Shown here piece by piece: positions 36,250 through 46,567 of a DNA stretch of 64,000 nt. Under the pieces are notes generated by a model, which saw only the letters and a program-made list of their open reading frames with translations, was not told where the DNA came from and did not search any database. The translations under genes and the position numbers were made by a program. The stretch spans positions 1-64,000 of the forward strand of contig CALSFV010000496.1 of assembly GCA_943737045.1 (NCBI GenBank), written 5' to 3'. Numbering within the stretch: position 1 is the first letter of the stretch; each line of letters starts with the position of its first letter. Source of the DNA: Parapristionchus giblindavisi. Lineage: Eukaryota > Nematoda > Chromadorea > Rhabditida > Diplogasteridae.

Positions 36250-36897
36250 ATGTCAATCGCATCAGCTCCAGTAGGAGGTATACCCTCGACCATGACTGCT
36301 ATCGGTGTGGATAATGGAGCTCCCAAAGGACAGTCAACGATGACTGCTATCGGTTTTGATAACGGAGTTCCCAGAGGGCAATCAACGATGACTGCTATAG
36401 GATATGACAACGGAGCTCCCAGAGGACAGTCAACGATGACTGCTATTGGATTTGATAACGGAGTTCCCAGAGGGCAATCAACAATGACTGCTATTGGATT
36501 TGATAACGGAGCTCCCAGAGGGCAATCAGCGATGACTGCTATTGGAGTTAGTCAGGCACAATCACCCGTTGCCCCATCTGGAGGTAAAACCGTAACCTGA
36601 ACAATCTTATCCTTACTATTTTAAGGTGGAGGAGCTCCTGTAGCCTCGGCCTATTGTGGAGGCGGCGCAGGAGGAGTTCGTTCCGCTTACTGTGGCGGAG
36701 GAGGAGTTCAGTCCGCCTACTGCGGTGCTGGTGGAGCTGGAGCTGCCGGGACCTCGGCCTATTTCGGAGGCGGCGCAGGTGGAGCTCGTTCCACAAATAA
36801 CGGCGTTGGTGGTGGAGCCAAGTCTATGGCTGGCCAATCAGCCTATTGCGGAGTAGGAGGAGGTGGCACCTCTTCGGTCTACTTCGGTTCCAAATAA
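36250..36897 (+). CDS. SSQ-like glycine-rich protein, gene B
   Basis: Two exons, 36250-36583 and 36626-36897, 201 aa. Starts MSIASAPVGG, then six STMTAIG.DNG(A/V)P(R/K)GQ repeats of about 17 aa, then AQSPVAPSGG. The second exon has a SAYCGGG / VRSAYCGGGG glycine-rich region with cysteine in place of phenylalanine and ends SSVYFGSK-stop. The single intron (42 bp) is phase 1 in a Gly codon and ends TTTTAAG, an unusual AAG acceptor. AATAAA follows at 36910. No signal peptide or membrane segment. Shares start context GATATGTCAATCGCA with gene C. Sperm role is inferred from family resemblance only. Confidence 0.75.
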
Positions 36898-38668
36898 GCC
36901 CCGTACTCGAATAAACTCGTGTGTATAATACAATTATGGTTGACGAATGACTTAAACTAGAGGGCTACATGGGGAACTACAGATGGTACACTGGAAATTA
37001 CATTGAAGTGGCTTAATAAATTATATTAGGTCTTTAGATTTGCTCCTGAGTAGATCATATATCGTTTCAAAATGGTTGGCACTACTCCAGAAGCTCAGAT
37101 TTTGATTAGAGCCTCTGATCTGATTTAGGTAATCAGAATGCTCAGGTAATTTGGACAACCTAGTTTAGGTTGTCCAAATTACCTTTTTTTTTTCTGGAGT
37201 AGTGCCGTTTTAGTCGTGGAGGCAGTCTTAGCCTTCTTCAGTATCGTAGCATTGCGGCACACCCCACGCTAATTTATCTCGTAGACAGAGAAAGCACATA
37301 TATGACAAAGAGAAGACAAAGAGTGCACAGATATGAGAGTTTGAATTCCGCTCAAATATCAGATTTTTTTCTCAAATGAGAGTGATTGATATGTCACAAA
37401 CTAGTCTAGTTTAGGTATAGGAAACGGGAGAAATCATGATTCGAACAAATTGAAAATTAAGGTATCGACCGTATAAAATATATTTGGTACGAGAGTAGCC
37501 AGCCACTTTCTATGTTTAAAAGAGAGCACAAGTGAGATAGAACGTATCAGAGAGAGCGAGGAAGGAAGGGAGGAAGCAGCAAGGTAATTACACAAGTTCA
37601 CTGTATACGGACAATACCACTCTGGCAACGCTATATTGTAGACAAAGAAGGCCAGAGAGCCAGAGAGGAGAATTCCATATTAGATCAGGTGTGTCTGTAA
37701 ACCATATGACCCACAGCGGTCGAAAAATTGTAACACAACCCATTTTGAGCCTTTCTCTTCATCTCTTTCTTTATAATACCGCTGGACCCATAGAATGTCG
37801 TAAACATGAATTATGAATAAATACTTATTTTGCTTGTCATTTCCATGTTAATTTCACCCATTCTTTGAGACAAAGAAAGCTTGCATAAGTGACCTATGCA
37901 AATGCACCTTGTCTCGCTTCAGAGACAAAGCAAATTTGCAAGAGTGACCTTCGCACTTTGTCTCGGTTCAATAGTTCGTTCAATTAAATGCGAAATATCT
38001 CATGAAAAGGCATGAAAATATACTCATATACACATTTGATAAATATAAAATAGATTAAAGTCCCACTGTTTCATCCAGGGGTTATAAACAGCGGTGTTGT
38101 CGACTCTGGCGTTGTCCATCTTCAGTCAAAACAATCATTGAGTGATGTTATGAAAGAGATTCTATAATAGTTTAATTATGTATATACTCATCTGAATTAA
38201 TTAACAAATGGCAATCATGCACGAAAATAAATCGATATTAATATGTCTAACTCAGTTACGAAAAACTCGTAGAACGCTTTAATCATGTACATGACGCAAC
38301 ATACTTCTAATGTCAATCCCTTGTCAACTGTAACTATTGTCCCATTCAAGTGCGCTTTATTGTTCGGCGCAAGTCAACAATCTATTTATTATCAGGCTTA
38401 TTAAGGACAGAAATATGCGGAGGCAGCTCCAAATTCGGCTGCCGCAGAATTAATTCGAAAATGTGCAGACTGGCCAGGAATTCCTGCTACAGATCGTCTT
38501 CCTTGTTTTCAGATTTACATAACTTTTAATGCTCTTTCGAATGATACGATACACACATGATACATTACACTCTTCATTGCAGACATTTCTTATCATTCTT
38601 ATTTTTCTTCCTTTCTCTCTTTGGTGCGGTCGGTTTGTTTCACCTGCTGAGGTCATAACGTCGGTGAT
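36898..38668. other. Intergenic region between genes B and C
   Basis: AT-rich with a small inverted-repeat element at 37078-37206, a region at about 37467-37615 bounded by CGTATAAAATATA and TATACGGAC, and a block at about 38330-38495 that resembles 34212-34372. No other gene is supported. Confidence 0.45.
37078..37206. mobile_element. 129-bp inverted-repeat MITE
   Basis: Terminal inverted repeats GGCACTACTCCAGA at both ends and an internal hairpin (GGTAATTTGGACAACCTA / TAGGTTGTCCAAATTACC). No clear target duplication was found. Non-coding. Confidence 0.6.
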
Positions 38669-40423
38669 ATGTCAATCGCAGCACCTCCCGCTGGAGGTTC
38701 ACGCTCAACCATGACTGCTTTCGGCTTAGAAAAAGGAGCTCCCAAAGGACAATCAACGATGACTGCAGTTGGATTAGATCCCGTACAATCACCCGTTGCC
38801 CCATATGGAGGTAAACAAGTAGCCTGAACATTCTCATTATTACTATTTTCAGGTGGAGGAACCCCCGTAGCCTCGGCCTATTTCGAAGGTGGCGCAGGAG
38901 GAGTTCGATCCGCATACTGTGGCGGAGGAGGAGCTCAGTCCGCCGGTGGTGGAGGAGCCCAATTAGCCTCGGCTTATTGCGATGGAGTAGGAGGTGGAGT
39001 TCAATCCGCATACTATGGCGGAGGAGGAGCTAGTGGTGGTGGAGCTACCGGAACCTCGTCCAATTACGGAGGCGGCGCAGGAGGAGTTCGTTCCGCAAAG
39101 AGTGGTATTGGTGGTGGAGCCAAGCCAATGGCTGGCCAATCAGCGTATGGCGGAGTCGGAGGAGGTGTTGCCGGAGGTGGAGCCAAATCGGCTCTCAAGG
39201 GACAATCAACGATGACTGCAGTTGGATTAGATCCCGTACAATCACCCGTTTCTACATCTGGAGGTAAAACCTTAACGTGAACATTCTCATTATTACTAAT
39301 TTCAGGTGGAGGAACCCCCGTAGCCTCGGCCTATTTCGAAGGTGGCGCAGGAGGAGTTCGGTCCGCATACTGTGGTGGAGGAGGAGCTCAGTCCGCCGGT
39401 GGTGGAGGAGCCCAATTAGCCTCGGCTTATTGCGATGGAGTAGGAGGTGGAGTTCAATCCGCATACTATGGCGGAGGAGGAGCTAGTGGTGGTGGAGCTA
39501 CCGGAACCTCGTCCAATTACGGAGGCGGCGCAGGAGGAGTTCGTTCCGCAAAGAGTGGTATTGGTGGTGGAGCCAAGCCAATGGCTGGCCAATCAGCGTA
39601 TGGCGGAGTCGGAGGAGGTGTTGCCGGAGGTGGAGCCAAATCGGCTCTCAAGGGACAATCAACGATGACTGCAGTTGGATTAGATCCCGTACAATCACCC
39701 GTTTCTACATCTGGAGGTAAAACCTTAACGTGAACATTCTCATTATTACTAATTTCAGGTGGAGGAACCCCCGTAGCCTCGGCCTATTTCGAAGGTGGCG
39801 CAGGAGGAGTTCGGTCCGCATACTGTGGTGGAGGAGGAGCTCAGTCCGCCGGTGGTGGAGGAGCCCAATTAGCCTCGGCTTATTGCGATGGAGTAGGAGG
39901 TGGAGTTCAATCCGCATACTATGGCGGAGGAGGAGCTAGTGGTGGTGGAGCTACCGGAACCTCGTCCAATTACGGAGGCGGCGCAGGAGGAGTTCGTTCC
40001 GCAAAGAGTGGTATTGGTGGTGGAGCCAAGCCAATGGCTGGCCAATCAGCGTATGGCGGAGTCGGAGGAGGTGTTGCCGGAGGTGGAGCCAAATCGGCTC
40101 TCAAGGGACAATCAACGATGACTGCAGTTGGATTAGATCCCGTACAATCACCCGTTTCTACATCTGGAGGTAAAACCTTAACGTGAACATTCTCATTATT
40201 ACTAATTTCAGGTGGAGGAACCCCCGTAGCCTCGGCCTATTTCGGAGGTGGCGCAGGAGGAGTTCGGTCCGCATACTGCGGCGCTGGTGGAGCTGGAGCT
40301 ACCTCAGCCTATTTCGGAGGCGGCGCAGGTGGAGCACGTGGAGCCAAGCCAATGGCTGGCCAATCAGCCTATTGCGGAATCGGAGGAGGTGGCACCTCAT
40401 CAGTCTACTTCGATTCCAAATAA
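38669..40423 (+). CDS. SSQ-like glycine-rich protein, gene C (tripled 453-bp exon/intron unit)
   Basis: Five exons, 38669-38810, 38853-39263, 39306-39716, 39759-40169, 40212-40423; 1,587 nt, 528 aa. Starts MSIAAPPAGGSRSTMTAFG and continues with two STMTA repeats. The three middle exons are 411 nt each and encode the same 137 aa (TPVASAYFEGG, VRSAYCGGGGAQSAGGGG, SSNYGGGAGGVRSA, SALKGQSTMTAVGLD). The last exon ends SSVYFDSK-stop. All introns are 42 bp, phase 1 in a Gly codon, and the last three read identically. No signal peptide. Function unknown; the family resembles sperm-specific SSQ proteins. Confidence 0.78.
38853..40211 (+). repeat. Three 453-bp tandem exon-plus-intron units
   Basis: Units at 38853, 39306 and 39759 (period 453: 411-nt exon plus 42-nt intron). 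Units 2 and 3 look identical by eye; unit 1 differs at a couple of silent sites (for example CGA for CGG, GGC for GGT). 411 is a multiple of 3, so each unit adds 137 in-frame residues. Confidence 0.9.
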
Positions 40424-40614
40424 ACCCCATACTCGCATAAACTCGTGTGTATAGAGCAATTATTGTTGACGCATGAGTCACTTTATTTCTGTGATAGCAG
40501 TGCACCAATGAATGATGAACGAATCCACGTTAGTTCAGCCTCTGTAATAACCTGGCAACAAATTTTCCAAAGCTAGGAGAACAGTTGGAAAAAGATGAGA
40601 TATAAAGAGTGCGC

Positions 40615-41201
40615 GGCGGATGCCAGGCGGGTTTGGTGGGGTGCATTAGAGAGGGTGTGCGTGGGAGATCGTATCCAATGATTCTCTCTATCGCACTCTC
40701 CTCCGCGCGACCAAGCCTGTCTGAGATGCGCCGCTCTGAATAATGAACTAGCGTCTCATTATAATGAGATTGTGAAAACACCAATCCGCACACTAAACGT
40801 TTGGGAAAAGTCGCCACAGCATCTCTGTTGCCCCGCTATTCCCATCTCTTTCGCAATTTGAACTAACGTGAATCCTGTTTCCCAACTTTGGGCGAAGTTT
40901 TAGAGTTGAGATAAAATATGAAGAGTGTGAGACGGATGCCAGGCGGGTTTGGTGCACGTTAGTTCAAAATGCGAAGGAGATGGGAATAGCGGGGCAAAAG
41001 AGATGCTGTGGCGGCTTTTCACAAACGTTTGGTGTGCGTACTGGTGTGTTTTTTTGTTTTCACAGTCGTATTATAATGAGACGATAGTTCATTATTCAGA
41101 GCGGCGCATCTCAGACAGGTTTGGTGGCGCGGCGGAGAGTGCAATAGAGAGAATCATTGGATGCGATCTCTCACGCACACCCTCTCTAATGTACCCCACC
41201 A
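40615..41201. repeat. Foldback element with arms of about 250 bp
   Basis: The left arm (CCAGGCGGGTTTGGTGGGGTG to CTTTCGCAATTTGAACTAACGTG, 40626-40872) recurs inverted at about 40955-41201, around a spacer of about 80 bp. Translated ORFs on each arm are mirror copies and not evidence of coding. Confidence 0.8.
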
Positions 41202-41533
41202 TAAATAAAATAATTATCACTTTACTCTATGACACACTAAGGTACTTCTGTCTGTCCGTGTGTCAGTCCATCCTATTTTTCATAGTCATCCTTTCTCTCT
41301 GGAGTGCGCTAATCCTTGTCCTAGCAGTGCGGTATCTCTTACTTTAATGTAACTATATTTTATCTTATTTTTTCTGTATTTCGATCTGCAGTGCGGTTGG
41401 TTGTTATTTATATTTTTGTTCTTTCTCTTTTATTCTTATATACATACAGTAAATCAGATTCCACCCCTTGACATCGGGTCTGCAAAGTCGTTTCCCTCGA
41501 ATTATCAATATTCAATTTCAGGGGCGAAATTGT

Positions 41534-41998
41534 GGGGGGCGATCGATTCGGCAACGATCGTTTCGGCAACGGATCATAAATCGGTTGGGAGATGGCCTAT
41601 CGCAGCAAAAGTTGTACCATTGTTATCAGTATGAGTGTACGGTATTGCGCTACCGTAACCGTCGGGAATCGTGAACTGATTTTTTTCAGGGGACCCATGA
41701 CCCGGGGTTCATGGTTGAAAATTACCGAAGTCGAAAAAATTATGATGGTCCGAAACCAAATACTATATGCCTGTATACCAACAGTCATCTAACTTTTATT
41801 TTTATGGATACCGTAACCCGAACTACCGTAATCAAACCGGGATTTGCCTTGAATTTCGCTATAATATTGAAGAGTACGGTAGCGCAATACCGTACACTCA
41901 TACTGATAACAATGGTACAACTTTTGTTGCCATAGGCCATCTCCCAACCGATTTATGATCCGTTGCCGAAACGATCGTTGCCGAATCGATCGCCCCCC
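41534..41998. mobile_element. GGGGGGCGATCG palindromic hAT-like element, copy 1
   Basis: Begins GGGGGGCGATCGATTCGGCA and ends with its inverse; arms are long and nearly meet. Flanked by GAAATTGT at 41526-41533 and 41999-42006, an 8-bp target duplication. No transposase. An 8-bp duplication is typical of the hAT superfamily, so it is probably a hAT-mobilised MITE. Confidence 0.8.
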
Positions 41999-42254
41999 GA
42001 AATTGTGTATTGTTGTGTTCAATTTCTAAACTATTTTATCACGGAGCTTTAAGTTTGGGATTTTATAAATTGAGTGAACCCATGGATGCCCCCGGAATCC
42101 CATGTCAAGGAGGGATTCTGCTGTACTGTATTCTCTCTATTATGATTGATTATCATTCTGAGACAAAATCAATATCATTGACAGGTAGCCACTGCACAGG
42201 TCCGTCGGTGGTATATCAATTGTAGAAGCTCCTGCTGGAGGAGGAGCGTAGATT

Positions 42255-43620
42255 ATGAGTGCTATCGGTGGAGATCCAAAAGTTCCAAAGGGACAATCAA
42301 CGATTACTGCCAATGGAAATGTTCCTGCACCAGCACCCGCTGTCCCATCTGGAGGTAAATCCTTAACTTTAAAAATCAATCTGATCCTTACTATTTTAAG
42401 GTGGACGAGCCCCCGGAGTCTCGGCGTATAACGGAGGCGGAGGGGGAGGGGTTCGGTCTGTATACTGCGGCCTTGGTGGTGGAGCAGGAAATGCCAAGAC
42501 TTCTGGAGGTTCTAAGCCAATGGCAGGACAATCAGCACATTGCGGAGTCGGAGGTGGTGCAGCTGGAGCCACATTGGCTCCCAAGGGACAATCAACGATG
42601 ATCGGAACTGCCAAGCCTATGAGCCCCGAAGAAACCTATTTCGGAGTCGGAGGGGGAGCCGGAGGAGGCGCCACACAAGCTCCCAAGGGACAATCAACGA
42701 TGATCGGAACTGCCAAGCCTATGAGCCCCGAAGAAACCTATTTCGGAGTCGGAGGGGGAGCCGGAGGTGGCTCCACATCAGCTCGCAAAGTACAATCAAC
42801 AATGATTGGAACTGCCAAGCCTATGAGCCCCGAAACAGCCTACTTTGGAGCCGGAGGTGGAGCCGGAGGAGGCTCCACATCGGCTCGCAAAGTACAATCA
42901 ACTATAACTGGTGGAGATAAGCCAATTACCGCCGAAACGGCCTATTTCGGAGTCGGAGGTGGAGCTGGTGGTGTCGCCACATCGGCTCCAAAAGGACAAT
43001 CAACGATAACTGCTGGATTTGTTCCCACACCCGTTCCCGCTGCCAAATCTGGAGGTAAATCCTCAACCTTAACAATCTTATCCTTACTATCTTAAGGTGG
43101 ACGAGCTCCCGGAACCTCGGCGTATTACGGAGTCCGTGGAGGAGGAGCTCAGTCCGCATACTGCGGTGTTGGTGGTGCAGGAGGAAATGCCAAGCCTTCC
43201 GGAGGTTCCAAGCCAATGGCAGGACAATCAGCACATTGCGGAGTTGGAGTTGGTGCAGCTGGAGCCACATTGGCTCCCAAGGGACAATCAACGATGATTG
43301 GAACTGCCAAGCCAATGAGCCCCGAAACTGCCTATTTTGGAGTCGGAGGAGGTGCAGCTGGTGCCACACCCGGCGCACAGTCATCCGCTTCCCCAACTGG
43401 AGGTGAAACCTTAACCTTAACAGCCTTATCCTTACTCTCTTAAGGTGGAGGAGCCCCCGGAGGCTATTATTACCTAGGCGGAGGAGGAGTTCAGTCCGCA
43501 TACTGCGGCATTGGCGGTGGAGGAGGAGCTGCCAAGAATTCCGGAGGTGTCAAACCAGTCGCCGGACAATCAGCATATTGCGGAGTCGGAGGAGGTGCCG
43601 CTGGAGGAAGCTCAAAATAG
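42255..43620 (+). CDS. SSQ-like glycine-rich protein, gene D (start codon shifted)
   Basis: Exons 42255-42354, 42401-43054, 43097-43402, 43445-43620; 1,236 nt, 411 aa, open throughout. Repeats of KGQSTMIGTAKPMSPEETYF and FGVGGGAGGGAT dominate exons 2-3; exon 4 ends AYCGVGGGAAGGSSK-stop, with AATAAA at 43654. All three introns are phase 1 in Gly codons and all end AAG. The position matching the ATG of genes B and C reads ATA (42213) and is followed in frame by TAG (42249), so translation must use the next ATG at 42255 or an unseen upstream exon. The reading frame downstream is intact, so I list it as a gene rather than a pseudogene. Role inferred as in its relatives. Confidence 0.68.
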
Positions 43621-43802
43621 GCATACTACATATCCATACATGCCCCATGATCGAATAAACTTGTTTGTACAGTACAATTATCGTTTACTATATTGGGAAC
43701 TGCTGTGACTGTGTACCTATGTCAGACTACTATTCTATACGCAAAACACTCTACACAATGCATTCTCCATTCACATTCCGATTGCTAGAACAGTGAATCT
43801 TA

Positions 43803-44229
43803 CAAGGGGATGGTCGCAACTGGTCCTGGCCATATGAGATTTTAATAACATGACTAGGATCAGTTTTCGATGCTGATTACGAATCCGCTTTCAGAAAGTG
43901 CCTAATCGATCTGATTTTCGAGGAAATCGATATTTTAATTCGAATATTCGTGTGGTTTCCAGCGCAAACCGTGCGGGTGGGCTGGTGAACTCATCTATAA
44001 ACTCTCGCAATAGTTTACCTTACATTGCCGGATCTTTCCTATGCAATCCAGATAGTTTGTGAAGGAAACTACACGACTTTTCGAATTAACAAGCCAAATT
44101 TCAATACCGATTTTCTCGGAACAGAGGTCGATTAGGCATTTTCTGAATAGGAATTCGTAATCAGCATCGAAAACTGATCCTGGTTATTGCCATCTCATAT
44201 AGCCAGGACCAGTTGCGACCATCCCCTTG
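43803..44229. mobile_element. PIF/Harbinger-like MITE (TTA target duplication)
   Basis: Inverted termini CAAGGGGATGGTCGCAACTG with arms of about 140 bp (43803-43945 and 44090-44229) flanked by TTA on both sides (43800-43802, 44230-44232). A 3-bp TTA/TAA duplication is characteristic of PIF/Harbinger. No transposase. A fragment with the same internal ATCAGTTTTCGATGCTGA motif is at about 45957-45976. Confidence 0.72.
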
Positions 44230-44308
44230 TTAGTAGATCATTTGCTCATTGTACCACACGTTTTCTGTGTATTATAATTATCTCGAATTTGTAGCCCACT
44301 TTTGTCGA

Positions 44309-44503
44309 TTCAGTCTATCAAATTTCACTTATTTCACCATCCCCCAACTCCCTCATGCCCTGCATGTCGAAGTACGCAATCTTTAGATATCTATTCCGGT
44401 ATTTCCACTATGATCCACTCCCTCAAATGTATCTGAACGGTCCTCCTCTCGTTATGACAAGAGGGATGGTGAAATAAGTGAAATTTGATAGACTGAATCG
44501 CTC
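44309..44503. repeat. Inverted repeat, 39-45 bp arms
   Basis: CGATTCAGTCTATCAAATTT and following bases at 44309-44345 recur inverted at 44461-44503. Non-coding. Confidence 0.7.
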
Positions 44504-44617
44504 TCTCGCTCTCTCGTCCACTTCCCTTCCTTCCTATGTCGGTCGCCTCACCTGCCTCTCTGCTCTCTCGTACCACCACACTCTCTCGCCTCTTGCCTCC
44601 ACTCCAACGGCAAAATG

Positions 44618-45350
44618 ACTACACTAAAAGTTGATTTTCTCGAAAGTACCTACTAGAGTTGGCTATTCGGGGGTTGCGGCCCGCAATGGCCTTGACTCTT
44701 TATTTCTAATGATTGCGGGCCCGCAATGCGGTGTAAAATCATTGCGGGCCCGCAATGGCATTGCGGGCCCGCAATGATTCTGTTCTCTCAAGCAAACGAG
44801 AGAGCGAAGGAAAGTGAAGAGAACAAAAGAACGACCGATCATAAAAAGAGGCCAGATAGGAATAAAGTAGTCATTGCGGGCCCGCAATGCTATTGCGGCC
44901 CGCAATGATTTAACAAGCATTGCGGGCCCGCAATGCGTGTCCGTTATTGCCAACCCTAGTACCTACCACAAATTGGCTAAAAAAATTTCCATGGAATCCT
45001 GAAGCCATTACGGTCCGATCTATGCATCTCGCTAAAAATGCAATTGCCTTTGAGAGAAATTCAAAATTTGAAATTTTTTGAAACTTTTTCATGAAAAATG
45101 AATTAGACAGGCGTGATCGTCATCAAATTCTGCCCCTGGGGGCATCGTATGCAAATTTTAGTAAAATCGGTTGAGGAGAAAAGACTGGAAACGCGATTTC
45201 AACGCGACGTCGTCTGGCCTCAACGGTGGGTTTAGGTGAAAAATGAACATGACCATCGTCATCTGCACCCTTAAGAACCCCGATCCCCAAAATTTAATTT
45301 TTTGACTGTGCCGGTACTTGGTCGTTTCTTACACAAACGGCCTCATATGG
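44618..45350. mobile_element. Second copy (one arm) of the foldback family, itself interrupted
   Basis: Shares AAAAGTTGATTTTCTCG, CATGAAAAATGAATTAGAC and CGCGATTTCAACGCGACG with the copy at 29.1/33.5-34.2 kb, but shows only one arm. The hAT-like element at 44654-44958 is inserted in it. Confidence 0.65.
44654..44958. mobile_element. hAT-like MITE carrying seven GC-rich palindromes
   Basis: Termini TAGAGTTGGC / TAGGGTTGGC in inverted orientation, flanked by an exact 8-bp duplication GTACCTAC (44646-44653, 44959-44966). Inside are five perfect copies of ATTGCGGGCCCGCAAT (44712, 44741, 44760, 44873, 44919) and two 15-bp variants with GCGGCCCGC (44673, 44892). hAT elements often have clustered subterminal motifs bound by their transposase; that these palindromes play that role is inference. 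Confidence 0.82.
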
Positions 45351-46567
45351 CGTTGTTGTTCCTAAACGCGAACATTCAACTCCTAGGATTCTAAGCTTCA
45401 CATTGTTCGTTTATATGTTTTGGGGTAATTGTTATCTTTAATTGCTGCAAAATGATTTTTGATCATTCCTATGCATGCTTTGATCGTTTTCGAAAGAAAT
45501 TGTTATATGAAACACAAGAAAATGCGTTTTGCAAAAAATTTTCCGGATTTTCCGATTTTTCCGGTATTTTAGACCGGAAAAAAGTTTTCCGAATTTTTTC
45601 CGAAAAATATTTTCCGCACAACCCTGCAAGAAAATAATGATTTTCCGAAATTTTACCGTGACATAATGATAGGACACCCTGATTTTTCGATGAATTATCA
45701 TTTTTACGAACTTCTGCATAACAGCAACGGATCAAAAACATGTTGGTAATCGACGTTGCATTGCCATTGCCATTGCATGCATTTCGGAAGACCATCAAAC
45801 ACTAGCGACAAATTTCCCGTTTTCTTCACACAGCTACAGGTCTCAATAGGGAAATAATTCTTGTCTCTGCTATTACTAAAGATCATTCATTACGTTAATG
45901 AACTCACAATGAGATGTTGACGACTCCTCCTGGCACGATGAGATGACCATGGTTAGAATCAGTTTTCGATGCTGAAAAATCGATATTGAAATTCTGCTAG
46001 TTGATTAAGCAAATTTCTACAAAAAACCCCTATATATTGGTTGGTTAATTCATCTATCAACCATGAAAACAATGTCTGCGTTTGCAATTGACTGTCAGCG
46101 GTACGATTCTCCTTGCCGCAGTTTCCTTTGCTGATTTATTGTTGCCGAAAGATTGATTTGTTTTACTGTGATTATGAAAACCAGAAAATATCACACACTT
46201 TCAGTAAGTGTGAACTTTAACAACGAAATGATGGAAACAAAACCGATTACAACATCTGGAGTTCTTCTTGTTCACAATGAATGAGGTTCTTGAGCAATGG
46301 TGATCGTGGTCGACGGTTGTGAGAATATCCGACGGAGAAACTATGAATCTAATTAGGAGATTTTTGAACCCAACTAGAACAACGAATCTAATTACGAGAT
46401 ATTTGAATCTAATTATAAATTACGAATCTAATTGGGAGATTTCTGAATTTAATTAGAAAATACTAATCCAATTGATATTTAATGGATTAGAATATATAAC
46501 ATCGTGCGTATAGGGTCACACATCTGCACTCAAGGGACAATCAACGATTGTCGGAGTCGCCAAATCA
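44967..46567. other. Intergenic region upstream of gene E
   Basis: Contains the rest of the foldback arm, a TTTTCCG-rich stretch at 45530-45640, and a degenerate tandem built on AATCTAATTANGAGATTTTTGAA at about 46340-46475. Coding sequence of gene E begins abruptly within 46510-46568. ORFs at 45438-45798 are repeat-derived and unsupported. Confidence 0.5.

Larger units (their letters stand above)
40424..42254. other. Intergenic region filled by two inverted-repeat elements
   Basis: Between genes C and D. Contains the foldback at 40615-41201 and the GGGGGG-ended element at 41534-41998. The last 40 bp before gene D hold a decayed copy of the family's usual start region (ATA at 42213 in place of ATG, TAG at 42249). 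Confidence 0.6.

Noticed and set aside
40949..41347. 132-codon plus ORF
   Set aside because: Lies on one arm of a foldback element and has a mirror ORF on the other arm; no family resemblance.
45438..45798. ORFs with Lys/Arg/Phe-rich translation
   Set aside because: Derive from TTTTCCG-rich repetitive sequence on both strands.
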